This document shows positions 21,560 through 32,582 of a DNA stretch of 64,000 bases, piece after piece. How positions within the stretch are numbered: the first letter of the stretch is position 1; every line of letters starts with the position of its first letter. This stretch comes from Phyto melanocephala. Lineage: Eukaryota > Arthropoda > Insecta > Diptera > Rhinophoridae. A program made the translations under genes and the position numbers. The stretch covers positions 43,554,412 to 43,618,411 of the forward strand of contig OW799234.1 of assembly GCA_941918925.1 (NCBI GenBank), written 5' to 3'. The notes beneath the pieces were generated by a model. The model was not told where the DNA came from, did no database searches, and saw nothing but the letters and a program-made list of their open reading frames with translations.

Positions 21560-23260
21560 TTACGTCTTCTCTTCAACCTTTGTTTTGCTATCAGGACGCC
21601 TATCACTGCTAAAATCAAGGTTAGTCCAATATAGCTAATTGTTAAGCTATGCACTTTATGGATACTTACAGTGGAAATTCTTGTCGTTGTGCCCTGACCT
21701 CTTCCTGTAGATGGGTTATCTTTTCAATTGTCGAAGTATATGACAGGGGTTGTGTCATGTTTACGTTTTCATGGAGATGAAGGGATGACATCCCATTGCT
21801 TGTATATGATGAATGCAAGTTGGATGAGATGGTTCGATGCCCGTATATGGTAATAACATAATTTTTCATTGCACATCCTGCTGGGAGCGTGAGCAACCCG
21901 GTACCTTCTAGCAATTGAGAACTGCTTTCACCCTTGCATACTGTGCTTAGTTTTAGTTGCTGTTGAGTTGCGAGCAGCCACTGGTTCTTGTTATAAAGTT
22001 GGTATCATACGTTGCTGCTGCTTACCAACTCTATGTTGCAGCTTGAGTCGGATTCATTGTTGAATAAATGTATCTCACAGCGACAAGTTGGAGAGCCTCT
22101 ATGATATGCAGCTTGAAAGTGTGGGCATAAGAACATGTTATGCTCAAGTCTATTGCAGGTACTTAGCTTCGAATCATCTAGAGAGAAATATTCGTCACGA
22201 TGAGCGTTGAGAGACATTATTTTAGTTGTTGGTATGATAGCCATTAAAGAGTTGTTCATTAGCTGTGGTACTGGAGTAATAAAAATAGGTCATATTGCCC
22301 TTGATGAGCTAGAGGGATGAACAAGGTGCAAATAATGTGCTGAGTTGAGATTGCTGCGTGAGCGGTGACTGCACCATATAAATGAATAATGTCTGCAACT
22401 GGTAGTGTTACATCTGTGGGAAGGTTCGCTTTTATGTTATCGACTTCCCTCAAAAATTGTTGTGGGGTCAGTAGAACCGGACTAATTCGATCATGGTAAG
22501 TGTCCGCTAACAACGTGATCATAGCAGTGTGCATTTTTTGCAAATTATTAGCAATTGTAAGTAACTGGACACTCAGTGATAAAATGGCTTCCGATCGATG
22601 GTAACTGTCATTGGTTGTGAGGTAGAGTAGTTTGTTTCTTTTATCGTTGATTTTTTCAAAGTTATCTTGCGTGCGTTGTTTAGACTGCTTCATGAGATTG
22701 AAGGTCGAGTCGAGAAACGATGTTTGATTCCGCAGAAGGCTCTGTGAGCTTCGTTGGTTTTTATACTATTAATAGTATCGGTCATTTCGAGTCTAGAACG
22801 CCAAACAAGGAGTTTGCTATATTTCCAATGATGTCTATTGCTCCTCGTCGGTTTCTTTTTATGAAATTCTCCAAACCGTGCTCCATTTCATTCGTGAGAT
22901 CTTGAAAATGGGACAGAAGTCCATTGCATTGATGATTATGGGATGAGTAATCGCAGGCTCTTTTCAGCGCAGATGTACCGTTCATTAAAAGCTCTAATTC
23001 GTTATAGGTGTCAGCTCAAAATAAATAAGGAGCTTCCATTCAGAGATAACAGGTGTAACTTGGCCAAAATTTTCGAAATGTAATCCAGGGTTGCTGGTGA
23101 TTTGGGTGTACGTCACTTGTTGACATAAGAATAGAGGGAGAAATAATGCTACGAGTATTAGTAGACCTGTTGCGGTTAGAGTACAACGTTTTAAGGGTGG
23201 TTCATTTATGGTTTTGCGCTTGGGTGAACTGTCTCTTTTTCGTGTCGGTTTCTCATCTGT
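21560..23260 (-). pseudogene. Envelope fusion (F-like) protein gene of the BEL element, broken
   Basis: This endogenous-retrovirus-type envelope is read on the minus strand in four shifted frames. Near 23200-23130 a hydrophobic signal/anchor (LLILVALFLPLFL) precedes an ectodomain start. At about 22850 a furin-type site RNRR is followed directly by a hydrophobic GAIDIIGNIANSLFG segment, the layout of baculovirus-F/insect-retrovirus fusion proteins. A heptad-like helical region follows (22693-22260), then a Cys-rich part (22259-22005), and near 21570-21640 a transmembrane segment (ISYIGLTLILAVIGVLIA) with a basic tail (KQRLKRRR). Stops and frameshifts separate the blocks, so the gene is inactive. 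The domain identification is by motif order. Confidence 0.7.
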
Positions 23261-23505
23261 TGTTTCATTGCTAACATTTTTTCCTGGTGGCTCCACAGGA
23301 AGAGGAGCCAGCAACTGAATTGCTCGCTTAAGGATACCACCAGATGTTTTTACATCAGCTGTTCTGACGAGTCCGTCTAGACCGGGTTAAATTTCAGTTA
23401 CTTTTCCAAGACGCCATTTCATGACTGGTGTGTTGTCCTTAATTATAACTATGGTACCCCGTTGCAAATTTTGAGCCTTGGTTTGCCACTTGTTCCGCTG
23501 CTGAC
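23260..23505 (-). pseudogene. BEL/Pao integrase C-terminal domain (DUF5641-like)
   Basis: The frame reads GTIVIIKDNTPVMKWRLGKV, a TAA where Pro-Gly follows, then GLDGLVRTADVKT and the terminal AIQLLAPLPVE. This is the DUF5641/chromo-like end of Pao integrases. It adjoins DECNILRV with the whole catalytic core missing, so this copy could not have integrated by its own enzyme after the deletion. Confidence 0.75.
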
Positions 23506-24431
23506 TCTTAGAATGTTACATTCGTCTAAGAATGGGGATAAGCTTCTTATTTAACTCGATCCTTTAAGTTTATTTTTCTTTTGAAGCTGTTGAATGTCTT
23601 CTGTGAACGTGCAAAGTTGGGTGGTTCGACCAATGATGGCAAGCGCATCGTGCAATTCAAGGGGTGTGAGAGTTTGTCGCTCCGGCTTGAGAGTTCTGGC
23701 GTGTTTAATGAATCTTAAAATGTATCCTATGATACGTTGGAGCCCTTTTAGTGAATTTCAGTGGTTGATGCTGTGCGAAAAGTTTTCACTAATGACAGCA
23801 TTGGTGTATGCTGTAACTGTTGTGGATTCAATCCTCTTGATATGATGTCCGCTGGTTTATCTTTAGAACTCACACGTCGCCATTGCTCAGGTAGCGTGTT
23901 TTCTTAAATTGAAGCGATTCGATTTGCCACAAATGTATGTAATGAGGAAGATCTTGAATTTATCCACGATAGGACTATTTTTGAGTCGGACCAATGGAAT
24001 GTTGGCGTTGTATTCATATCCAGTTTCACTTTTGCAGCTAAGTTAGCACCCAATTGTGCGGCACATAGTTACAGTCTAGGCAGCGTTTGCTGCTTAAGTG
24101 GAGTTATCCGTGATTTCGCACATAAAAAATTGACTCTTATTGTTTTGTTTGGTAGAATTGATCTCACATATATTGCAGCGCCATACGCCTTTTCGGAGGC
24201 ATCGGTAAAAACATGAAGTTGAGTCTTGCTAGGAAGTGCTCCTTTATAGATATGCCGATGCACTTGAAAGCTTTCAAGTTCACTAAGGTTGCTTCGAAAG
24301 ATTCGCAAGCGTGAGTCAAAATCTGCAGAAACAGCCTCGTCCCATGAAAGATTCAAGGTCCATAATTCCTGGATAAACATTTTTGCTCTGACAACTACTG
24401 GCGACAGTATTCCAAGTGGATCAAAGTACAC
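23500..24431 (-). pseudogene. BEL/Pao RNase H region with truncated integrase
   Basis: The frame 24431-24069 has the connection domain start YFDPLGILSPVVVRAKMFIQ, then the RNase H segment with VFTDASEKAYGAAIY (first catalytic Asp). After a shift it continues (THWSDS-like HWSDSKIVLSWI; then ADIISRGLNP). It reaches the beginning of integrase (DECNILRV at about 23510). There the integrase zinc-binding domain and DDE core should start, but the sequence jumps directly to the C-terminal domain. Confidence 0.75.
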
Positions 24432-25448
24432 GCCAAATCTGACGTGACTGTTCTTTTAGTCACGGATTTAATTGTTTGAATGTTGACCTTGATTTTAAGT
24501 AGGTCATACCAATTCCAGTGTTTTCGTGTAATCAGTTTCGTCTGAAAAGTCAAGAGTGACTTCTTGGTCATAACGGGGAATGTTGCTGAGCATGATTAGC
24601 GCACCATTTTCGTAGATCCAGTACTTAGCCAGGACGTCTTGCAGCTGTCACTGAGTTTCTAGAGCTGTATTTAGGCTATCAGCTCCACCTAGCCCGTCGT
24701 CGACATAAAAGTTAATTTCCAAGAAACGGGCTGCTTGCATCTTATTATCCTGGATTATTTCCTTCAAACATTTGATTGCCAGATATGGTGCTGGTCTAGT
24801 ACCGTAGGTAACGGTGTTTAATTGGAAATAACTAATGGGTTCAGAGGTATTATTTCGCCAGAGGATTATCTGGTAATGTCGGTCCTTGGGGTGGATATAG
24901 ATTTTGCGGTACATTTTATCGACATCTATTGTGAATACGAAACGCTGCAGACGAAATCGTAATAGAACCGTAAATAGATAATTTTGTAGCGGTGGTCCAG
25001 TGTGCAGAATATCATTTAAGGATTTTCCTTAGAACGTTTTTGCTGACGCATCGAAGACTACTCTGAGTTTAGTTGTACTACCTTCGGGTCGCAAAAAGCA
25101 GTGGTGAGGAATGAAGTATGTATTCCCCTTTACTTCGTCTATATTGATTTTCGACATGTGCCCCATTGTTTCGTAGTCTTTCATAAATAGCGCATATTGT
25201 TCCTTCAATGAAGCGTCTTTTGATAATCGACGTTCTAGTGCGAGGAACCGGTTGAATACGATACTATGTGAGGACCCTAGTAAAGATGTTTCAGCACAAA
25301 ATGGCAGTCGTGCTATGAATCGACCTTTATTGTCGCGTGTAGTATGCTGATTGAAATGTGCTTCGCACTGTGCATCATAAGGTGATAAATTTTGCTCTCT
25401 TCCTTCAACCTCCTCGAGTTTCCAAAATCGCTCACTAGCTGTATTCAT
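24430..25448 (-). pseudogene. BEL/Pao reverse transcriptase, interrupted
   Basis: The frame 25448-25029 holds the RT N-terminal region (RFLALERRLSKD, then HHCFLRPEGSTTKLRVVFDA). A TAG interrupts it just after that block. The sequence continues through the palm (24914-24648), with FYVDD at about residues 69-73 of that frame, so both active-site Asp residues survive. Another stop follows LETQ, and frameshifts occur at about 24430-24530. It is orthologous to the RT that is deleted in the other BEL element of this window. Confidence 0.8.
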
Positions 25449-25479
25449 TTTATCCTCTTCAGTGAGAGCTGTTCACCAG

Positions 25480-26469
25480 ATACCTTTCCTGATACGATCA
25501 ATCCGAAAGTTGTATTTTGTAGCAGTGGAAGGTCCTTGCCTAATTTAATTTGCCCGATCGTAAGCAGTTGATGATAATATTCCGCCCCTAAAAAATATCG
25601 ATTTTTTCTGCATGGTTGAAAGTTGGATCAGCTAATGCTACGTTGTTGGTAATTGACCACCTGTCGATTGTAAGCGATTGAGCGGATTGAGGGAAAATAA
25701 TTTGCGGCAATACGAATAATACGGCATTTACGAAAAATTGTTGAGATTGTAGCGTAATGTTGACTCGGTGTTGAACCTTGGTACGGTTTTTTCCAATACC
25801 GTTGATTGAAGCAGAAGTAGTGGATGAGTGGTGATTGTTGTTAGCCGTGGTAAGCTGGATGATCGCTAACTGAGCTTGTATCATAACTAGCGAGGTCAGG
25901 ATCGGGATATTTATCATTAAATAGTTCTAGCTGCTGCCATAGTTTGGTGATGGTGGCTTTTTTAACATCGTAATAAGGCCCATCCTGACCTGACTGCAAC
26001 TGAAGGTCTTCTAGCTGTCTAGCCAGAGCTGCCATCTTCCCTAGGGAGCGGCTGATTAAACCATCGTGGCCACTTGTAGGTTGTGGTCTTGTGGATGGGG
26101 GGTTGTTAATGATTTCGGGCTGGTCACCACCTTTTGACGGTGGATCATAAGAGTTTTTGGTGATTGCTCCCTTGCCTTGGTAAGTGAGCTCGTGTTCCAT
26201 CAGAGCTATATATTTTAATGCCATTGACTGGATTTGATTATAGCGGTCTGCAGTGAAGTATTCATCTTCCAGATCTATATCCTTTAGAGTCCGTAATTTG
26301 GTATCTGCCTCCTCGAATTATGTCTAAGCTGTAGTCAGCCGGGACAATCGATCTTTGTAGTACGTTGGGTTTTGCGGCTAGCTGAGTCCTTGGTAAAGTT
26401 GCGGATGATGGTGGCGATACGCTCGCTGGTCTCCTTCAGTTGGTGAAAAAGCTGCTCTGCGGTTCCCAT
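25480..26469 (-). pseudogene. BEL/Pao Gag and protease remnant
   Basis: A plausible start is the ATG at 26469 (MGTAEQLFHQLKETSERIA). A stop and frameshift follow, then a frame from 26224 (helical Gag with SMALKYIALMEHEL). A second frame (25917-25588) enters the C-terminal half of a Pao aspartic protease (INITLQSQQFFVNAVLFVLP, then ITNNVALADPTFN and a GAEYYHQLL continuation). The protease active-site Asp segment and the zinc knuckles that should lie between are absent, so there is an internal deletion at about 25840-25900. Confidence 0.65.
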
Positions 26470-26583
26470 ATTGCTTTGTTGATGCCTTTGGGAGGTTATT
26501 TGAGAGTTGTAGTAGGCTGCTTGTTGGTTGCTTGAACGACTTTAGGTTTTCCTAAACCCGATGTCCTGTCACGGTCCCCAAAA

Positions 26584-26914
26584 TGTTTAGCACAGGCTCG
26601 TTTGCCTTGCTCAAATTTATCACAATGGATAACTTAGTGATTCACCAAGTTACTTAAGATACGTAGGGGTTTATTATCCTAGTAGTTCACAAGAATAATT
26701 CAAGCTAAAATGTTCAATTCAGTTGTTCAAGTGGTGCACAAGAATAACGGAAACTGACTTGTTGAGAAATTAAAAAACGATGTTGGCTTGATAAATTTTA
26801 TTTAAAACTTATTGTATTTAAAGAAAAAATTACAAATACAAGTAATAAAAATTACAAATACAAATAATAAAAATTACAAATACAATTAATAAAAAAAATT
26901 GCAATACAATTAAT
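26584..26914 (-). repeat. Probable 5' LTR region of the env-bearing BEL element
   Basis: The LTR 3' boundary is placed at 26584 (ACA before TTTTGGGGACCGTGACAG on the minus strand). The outer boundary cannot be fixed because no second LTR exists here. Positions 26825-26915 carry four imperfect tandem copies of a ~22-bp unit (ATTACAAATACAAGTAATAA type). Confidence 0.5.
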
Positions 26915-27060
26915 AAACAAGTAAGAGCACTATATTCGGCTGTGCCGAATCTTTTATACCCACCACCAATTTTGTGTTCATTTAAAGCACAATATTTATT
27001 ATTTTTTTGATCGCTATGGAATAATCTCTTTATAATAAAATATGTATCACTTTCTTTGTA

Positions 27061-27675
27061 GAGGGTAGTTAAAATTTAAGAGCCCATGTTGAAGGTGAAC
27101 TACACCTAAACTTCAACTTTTTTCTTGCATTTCATTTGATATTTCTCAATCTCAGACTAATTCAATTTGATCCGTGGAAAAATACGCAAATGAGCAACGC
27201 TTTAAAGTTATTCAGGTTTTTTATGAAAATGGGCGTTCAAATCAAAATGCATTTTGTGCACTTCGTAATTCTTTTGGTCAACATAATCGTTCAAATTCGT
27301 CCACAATCGGGAGAATTGTAAAAACTATTTAAATTTCTGCAAAACAGGTCTGTATAAAATGCTAGAAAATCTGTGAATGCCTTCTTAGTTCGTTGAATGG
27401 AACCATTGCTGTTTTTTGCGATAGTGTGGCAAAATAGCAGTCAATCTCGACTCATCATCATGCCCAATAATTGAGCATCAAAATTTTCAATGAAAATTTG
27501 GACCATCAGATAGATGAGTGGTGCCAAGGATGGGGGGGCCATATGGCCGATATTTTGTTAAATACATAATTGAACCATACAGATATTATAATTACAAAAA
27601 GAAATAATAATAATTTCATAAATAATTTGTGTTTTATTTAAATTCAACATCGGTCCTTAAAATTTAACCACCCTT
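27061..27675 (+). mobile_element. Rosa-type mariner derivative inside the DINE-like element
   Basis: A 615-bp element with inverted ends related to GGGTGGTTAAATTTTAAGGG, flanked by TA on both sides (27059-27060, 27676-27677). The paralogous DINE copy at 30377 preserves the empty site: CTTTG-TA-TAACTTCG at about 30527. Coding remnants match the N-terminal transposase region of the copy at 47624 (ENGRSNQNA-like). The central part is deleted. Confidence 0.85.
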
Positions 27676-27727
27676 TATAACTTCGATATGCTACTAAAAT
27701 GCTTTTGTAAATGTAGTCTTTCAATTA

Positions 27728-28480
27728 AAGTGGGCGTTAAAGTAGGCGTGTCAATAAAGTTTCTGCTAATAAATACAACTTAGATATTTCAATATAGCCC
27801 TTTATTATTCCAAAATCTTTATTAATAGGGAAATTATATGAATTGTAGATAAAACGTTATATGGGAGGTGGGCGTAAAAGTGGGCGTGGCACCTTGATTT
27901 TCTGGCACAGTAATGAGATTGCATAGGGGGATATACGTAGCAAATTTTATCATCATATCTCTAATTTTGGCGGTTTTATGAGCTTTTAAATTTCATTAAC
28001 GGCAGATAACGTGAAAAGTGGGCGTTATAGTAGGCGTGTCAAAATTATTTTTACGAATCAGTACAACTTAGGTGTTTCAATACAGCCTTTTAATATTCCA
28101 AAATCTTTATTAATACAGAAATTATGTGAATTTTAGGTAAAACGTTATATGGGAGGTGGGCGTAAAAGTAGGCGTGGCACCTTAATTTTCTGGCACAGTA
28201 TTGACATTGCCTAGGGGGATATACGTAGCAAATTTTATCATCATATGTCAAATTTTGGCGGTTTTATGAGCTTTTAAATTTCATTAACGGTAGATAACGT
28301 TAAAAGTGGGCGTTATAGTAGGCGTGTCAAAGTTATTTTTGCGAATGAGCACAACTTAGTTGTTTCAATATAGCCCTTTATTATTCCAAAATCTTTATTA
28401 ATAGAGAAATTGTATGAATTTTAGGTAAAACGTTATATGGGAGGTGGGCGTAAAAGTGGGCGTGGCACATTGATTTTCCG
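27728..28480 (+). repeat. ~288-bp tandem repeat array, three units
   Basis: Unit starts at 27730, 28019 and 28306 (spacing 289 and 287). Each unit carries GTGGGCGTTAWAGTAGGCGT, a TTATATGGGAGGTGGGCGTA block and a TTTGGCGGTTTTATGAGC block; the third unit is partial. The array lies in the core of a DINE-like element, as in satellite-bearing DINE/Helitron derivatives. Confidence 0.8.
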
Positions 28481-29089
28481 TTACAAAAAAGCGTCTCACC
28501 AAAAAGCAAAGTGTGCAAAATTTCAGAGTCGTACATCTAATTTTGTTGCTTTTATGACGTTTTTGTTTTTAAATATACCGAAAAATACACTGTGCGGTGT
28601 AAATTTTCGTACATTTTGACCGATAACTCCTCTCCTAATGCATAGATTTACACAATTTTCGTGGAAAAATATAATTTTTACTCAGGAAATATATATTCGA
28701 AGTTTCATGAGTCTACGTTAATGCGTTTGGACACAATTCCATTTTATTCGATGTTTAAAGGACACGGTTTTTTCGACCTACTCTTGCTTTTCGAGCTTTA
28801 ACTCTCTTCCTAATATTCCGATTTAGCCCATTTTCAATACCAAACAAACCTTGTCTATAAGAAAGATTCTGGCAAAATTTGAGCCCCCTAGCTTTTTCGG
28901 TGCGACCTCTATCGTGCTTTCAACAGACGGACAGACGGACAGACGGACGGACATAGCTAGATCGTCATCAAATCAAACCCTGATTCAGAATATATATACT
29001 TTATGGGGTCTAAAATGGATATTTCGATGTGTTACAAACGGAATGACAAAATGAATATACCCCCACCATTTTTTTGGTGGTGGGTATAA

Positions 29090-29800
29090 AAAGTAAAAAA
29101 TTTAAATTTTTAGCAGGCCGAAAACTGTTCATTCTTCTGCTGCACTAATTATTTTCCCATCGTTAGCAGAAAACAGATATTGGAATTTTGTTAAAGTATT
29201 ATTAATTCTATTGGTAGTTGTTTTTTTTTTTAATCAAAAAAAAAAAAAAACAGAACTCAAAGGAATTAACACCCCTTATAAATACGAATTTGAAAAAAGT
29301 GCCAAAATCGCATTAATATTTTTTCGCGGATTAACTAATACAGTTTAAACTTATTTCTTAGCTTTATCCGTTTGGAAGTTACACAGAGTACCAAATTATA
29401 GCTTTTACCCGCTTTTGCCCCGTAACGGATGAAAATTCAAAAAAAGGCCAGACACCTGTCAGCTTATGTTTTGTGCAAATTACAATATTTTTTTCAATTT
29501 TATTTGTATAATTTTTAGTTTAGCAGATATAAGATAACCGATTTATCCTTTTTTACCCCAGAAAAGTACGAATTTCCAAAAATCCCTTCTTAGTGGAGCT
29601 AAACATCGAAAGAGGAACCGGTTGTCAGTCAGTCACGTTACTCTTTTATATATAAAGATAATAATTTAACAGATTTTCATTTTTTAAGCATAAAAATGAA
29701 CACTTACATTTAGAATTTTTATTGTTTTTACCAACAGATTATTATTTTATTGTTAAAAAGTTTAATGTAAATACAAAAATTATTTGTTGTCTTATTATAG
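29090..29800 (+). other. Intron sequence upstream of the first visible Ucp4A exon
   Basis: AT-rich, no coding frame, ending in a TATTATAG acceptor at 29800. I found no exon encoding the first mitochondrial-carrier repeat here or elsewhere upstream, so the 5' end of the gene probably lies outside the window. Confidence 0.5.
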
Positions 29801-30117
29801 TGGAGTAAGAATATGTACTTATGACTTTATGCGCAAAGAATTGGCTAAAAGTGAAAGTGGCACTAATATGTCATTACCATTGTACAAATCAGCTTTGTGT
29901 GGCGTTTTTTCAGGAGGCTTGGCACAATGGTTGGCCTCACCGGCCGACTTAATTAAAGTACAAATACAGATGGAAGGCAAAAGACGTCTAATGGGAGAAG
30001 CACCTCGTGTTCATGGTGCAGCCCATGCTTTAAAGGAGATTTTGAGAAGGGGCGGTATAAGAGGCCTGTGGAAAGGCAGTATACCAAATGTACAGCGTGC
30101 AGCTTTAGTAAATTTAG
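29801..30117 (+). CDS. Ucp4A: Ucp4A mitochondrial carrier, internal exon (second repeat)
   Basis: It encodes the end of carrier repeat 1 (SGVRICTYDFMRKE) and most of repeat 2, including the signature PADLIKVQIQMEGKRR (Px[D/E]xx[K/R]x[K/R/Q]), a matrix-helix GGIRGLWKGSIPNVQRAALV and the start of transmembrane helix 4. The acceptor is TATTATAG before 29801. The donor is G|GTGTGT after 30117, which interrupts a Gly codon (phase 1). UCP4-family proteins are SLC25 carriers of the mitochondrial inner membrane, with six helices in three repeats. Identification as Ucp4A rests on close similarity of the wording to the fly protein as I know it. The frame is uninterrupted and looks under selection, unlike the surrounding repeats. 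Confidence 0.93.
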
Positions 30118-30185
30118 GTGTGTTGAGACAAGTTGTTGCAGCCCTTACTTACTTTTAAATATCGTTTTTATTTATTATTCCTAAG

Positions 30186-30366
30186 GTGATCTTACAACCT
30201 ATGATACTATTAAGCATATGATTATGAATAATTTGCATATGCCGGATTGTCATACTGTCCATGCCCTAGCGTCTATTTGTGCCGGTTTTGTGGCAGCTAT
30301 TATGGGTACACCAGCTGATGTTGTTAAAACACGTATAATGAATCAACCTACCGACGAAAAAGGAAG
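30186..30366 (+). CDS. Ucp4A: Ucp4A mitochondrial carrier, internal exon (third-repeat signature)
   Basis: It joins exon 29801-30117 across a 68-bp intron (acceptor TTCCTAAG, then GTGATC), restoring NLGDLTTYDTIKHMIM. The exon encodes the helix 4/5 region and the third carrier signature, GTPADVVKTRIMNQPTDEKG. The donor G|GTAAGT follows at 30367. The downstream intron is about 18.3 kb. A DINE-like insertion begins only about 10 bases after the donor hexamer, leaving the 5' splice site itself intact. Confidence 0.93.
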
Positions 30367-30376
30367 GTAAGTATTG

Positions 30377-31494
30377 AAACAAGTAAGAGCTCTATATTCG
30401 GCTGTGCTGAATCTTTTATACTCACCACCAAATTTGTGTTCTTTTATGGCACAAAATGTATTATTTTGTTATTAACAGTAATCGCTATGGAATAATATCT
30501 TTGTACTAAAATATGTATCATTTTCTTTGTATAACTTCGATATGCTAGTAAAATGTTTTCGTAAATTAAGTCTTTTAATGAAAGTAGACGTTAAAGTAGG
30601 TGTGTTGATATAGTTTCTGCTAATAAAAAAAAACTGAGATATTTAAATATAGTCCTTTATTCTTCCAAAAACTTTGTCCATAGAGAAATTATATGAATTT
30701 GAAATAAACCGTTATGAGCTTTTAAATTTCATTAACAGTAGATAACATGAAAAGTGGGCGTTGTAGTAGGCGTGTCGAAGTTGTTACTGCTAATGAATAC
30801 AACCTAAATATTTCAATATAGTTCTTATTATTTCACATTTTTATTCATAGAGAAATGTTATGAATTTGAGATAAAACGTTATATGGGAGGTGGGCGTACA
30901 AGTGGGCGTGTCACATTTATTTTCTGTTAGAACAAAGCCTTTGAGCAAAAAGAATTGTTTGCAAAATTTCAGAATTGTATATTTAATTTTTTTAGTTTTA
31001 TTAGATTTTAAATATACCGAAAAATACACATTCGTACATTTTGATCTATAACTCCTTTCCTTATGCATAGATTTAAGATTTATAAGATTTGTTTTTACTC
31101 ATGAAACATATATTCGAAATTTCATGATTCCACGTTAATGCGTTTGGACACAATTCAATTTTTTTCGATGTTAGAAGGACTCGGTTTTTTTGACCTACTC
31201 TTACATTACGAGCTATAACTCTCTTCCTAGTATTCCGATTTAGCCCATTTTCAATACCAAACAAACCTTGTGTATACGAAATATTCTGGCAAAATTTGAG
31301 CCCCCTATCTTTTCCGGTTGACCTCTATCGTGCTTTAAACAGACGGACGGACATAGCTAAATCGTTATAAAATAAAACCCCTTTTTAGAATATATGTATA
31401 TACTTTATGGGGTCTATAGTGGATATTTCGATGTGTTACAAGCGGAATGACAAAATGAATTTACCCCCACCAATTTTTTTGGTGGCGGGTATAA
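30377..31494 (+). mobile_element. DINE-like element, second subfamily, in the Ucp4A intron
   Basis: Starts AAACAAGTAAGAGCTCTATA with TTCGGCTGTGCTGAA and ends in CAGACGGACGGACATAGC, TACTTTATGGGGTCTATAGT and the CCCCACC...GGTGGCGGGTATAA hairpin. It has one copy of the GTGGGCGTW unit rather than three. At about 30527 it shows the mariner-free version of the site occupied in the 26915-29089 copy. It abuts the next DINE copy directly. Confidence 0.85.
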
Positions 31495-32577
31495 CAAGTA
31501 ACAGTGCTATATTCGGCCGTACCGAATCTTAAATACCCTTCACAACGTGTAGTCATGCAATAACATTTGTTTGTATCACTATTCATCTCATATAAAATAC
31601 GTACATATAAAAGACATACATACATATATAAAACATACCATTGCAAAATTATAAATTGAGTTTACGTATGTAAAAAATTACAAAAAAATATTAATAAAAG
31701 CAAATAAAAACAATAAAAAAAATTACAAACAAAAAATGAAAAAATAATAAAAATATAAATAGTGGGCCAATTCAAAGTAGACTCTCATATTGTACTATGT
31801 CATATAATTCATATTAATATGACTAGTGACTTTTAACACCTTTTGTTAACAAATTATGTATTTAATACAAGAAAGAAGACAAAGAGATGACGCTGTTAAA
31901 AATTGTATGTATACAGGAAAGAAGAAAATAGAAAATATTCTCTCTGAGAGGTGAGAAGCGAAGAAATTCTCTCTTAGAGACAGTATGGTTAAAAGTATAA
32001 CATAAACAATTTCTTATACATAGAAAACAAATGTGTAAAGTCTTATTATTTTCTTTGTATGGAAATTACTAACAAAAATTTTATGCATGCATAAAATAAT
32101 ATGAAATAGTACAAATATGACTGATATGCAACCACTTTGAATTGGCCCAGTATATATAAAAGAAAATAATAAAATAAACAAATTTTTTTTTGGCTTAGCT
32201 GGGATTCGATGCCACGTTTACTCTAACCAGTATATATGTATCTTGTTGTTGTAATTGCGAAAAAAACGAGGTGGTCGTGGTTTTTGGCTCATATCTCAGA
32301 AAGTTATGGGGCGATTGTGCTGAATTTCAATAGCGATTCATTCCCGGATATTTCCAAAAGATTGATACCATACACAGATCTGATGAACATATAGTTGCTT
32401 CTAAAAGTTGATTTCAATCGACACACGGTTAGACGGGCAGATGGTCAGGGCTTAATCGACTCCGCTATTTATAAGCTTTCAGAAAATATATACTTTATGG
32501 GGTCGGAAATGAAAATTGTAGAAATTACAAACGGAATGACAAAGCTTTATATACCCTTGTGCACCACAGGTGCAATT
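31494..32577 (+). mobile_element. DINE-1-like element, first subfamily, with nested MITE
   Basis: Same family as 8132-8857: CAAGTAACAGTGCTATATTC, the palindrome TTCGGCCGTACCGAA, GGTGGTCGTGG, a short GACGGGCAGATGG segment, CTTTATGGGGTCGGAAATGA and ACCACAGGTG at the end. It is lengthened by a 387-bp inverted-repeat element at 31763-32149. Confidence 0.85.
31763..32149. mobile_element. 387-bp MITE with TGGGCCAATTCAAAGT ends
   Basis: Terminal inverted repeats: TGGGCCAATTCAAAGTAG at the left, and the reverse complement of the right end reads TGGGCCAATTCAAAGTGG. The interior is non-coding and contains a GAGAGAATTTCTTC-type internal inverted repeat near 31935-31980. It is nested in a DINE-like element. 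The flanking duplication is not obvious. Confidence 0.75.
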
Positions 32578-32582
32578 ACAAA

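Larger units (their letters stand above)
21556..26900 (-). mobile_element. BEL/Pao element with envelope gene, integrase-deleted (minus)
   Basis: Read on the minus strand the order is LTR remnant, primer-binding region, gag, protease, RT, RNase H, integrase remnant, env. The junction ...TAAACA|TTTTGGGGACCGTGACAGG (about 26571-26590) has the form of a BEL 5' LTR end followed by its leader. The 3' end stops at 21556 inside or just after env, with no 3' LTR. Gag/protease is internally shortened, RT has stops, and the integrase zinc-binding and DDE domains are missing. The layout resembles the roo-like, env-bearing (Semotivirus-type) branch of Pao. Confidence 0.8.
26915..29089 (+). mobile_element. 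DINE-like element, second subfamily, with tandem repeats
   Basis: It starts AAACAAGTAAGAGCACTATA and the palindrome TTCGGCTGTGCCGAA. It ends with a GACAGACGGACAGACGG microsatellite (~28923), TACTTTATGGGGTCTAAAAT, a CAAACGGAATGACAAAATGA block and a CCCCACC...GGTGGTGGGTATAA hairpin. The core holds three tandem units of about 288 bp with GTGGGCGTTA at 27730, 28019 and 28306. A mariner derivative (27061-27675) is inserted near the 5' end. The related copy at 30377-31494 has a single unit and no mariner. Confidence 0.8.

Noticed and set aside
23594..23845. Plus-strand 83-codon frame
   Set aside because: Lies antisense to the BEL RNase H/integrase remnant and has no domain features.
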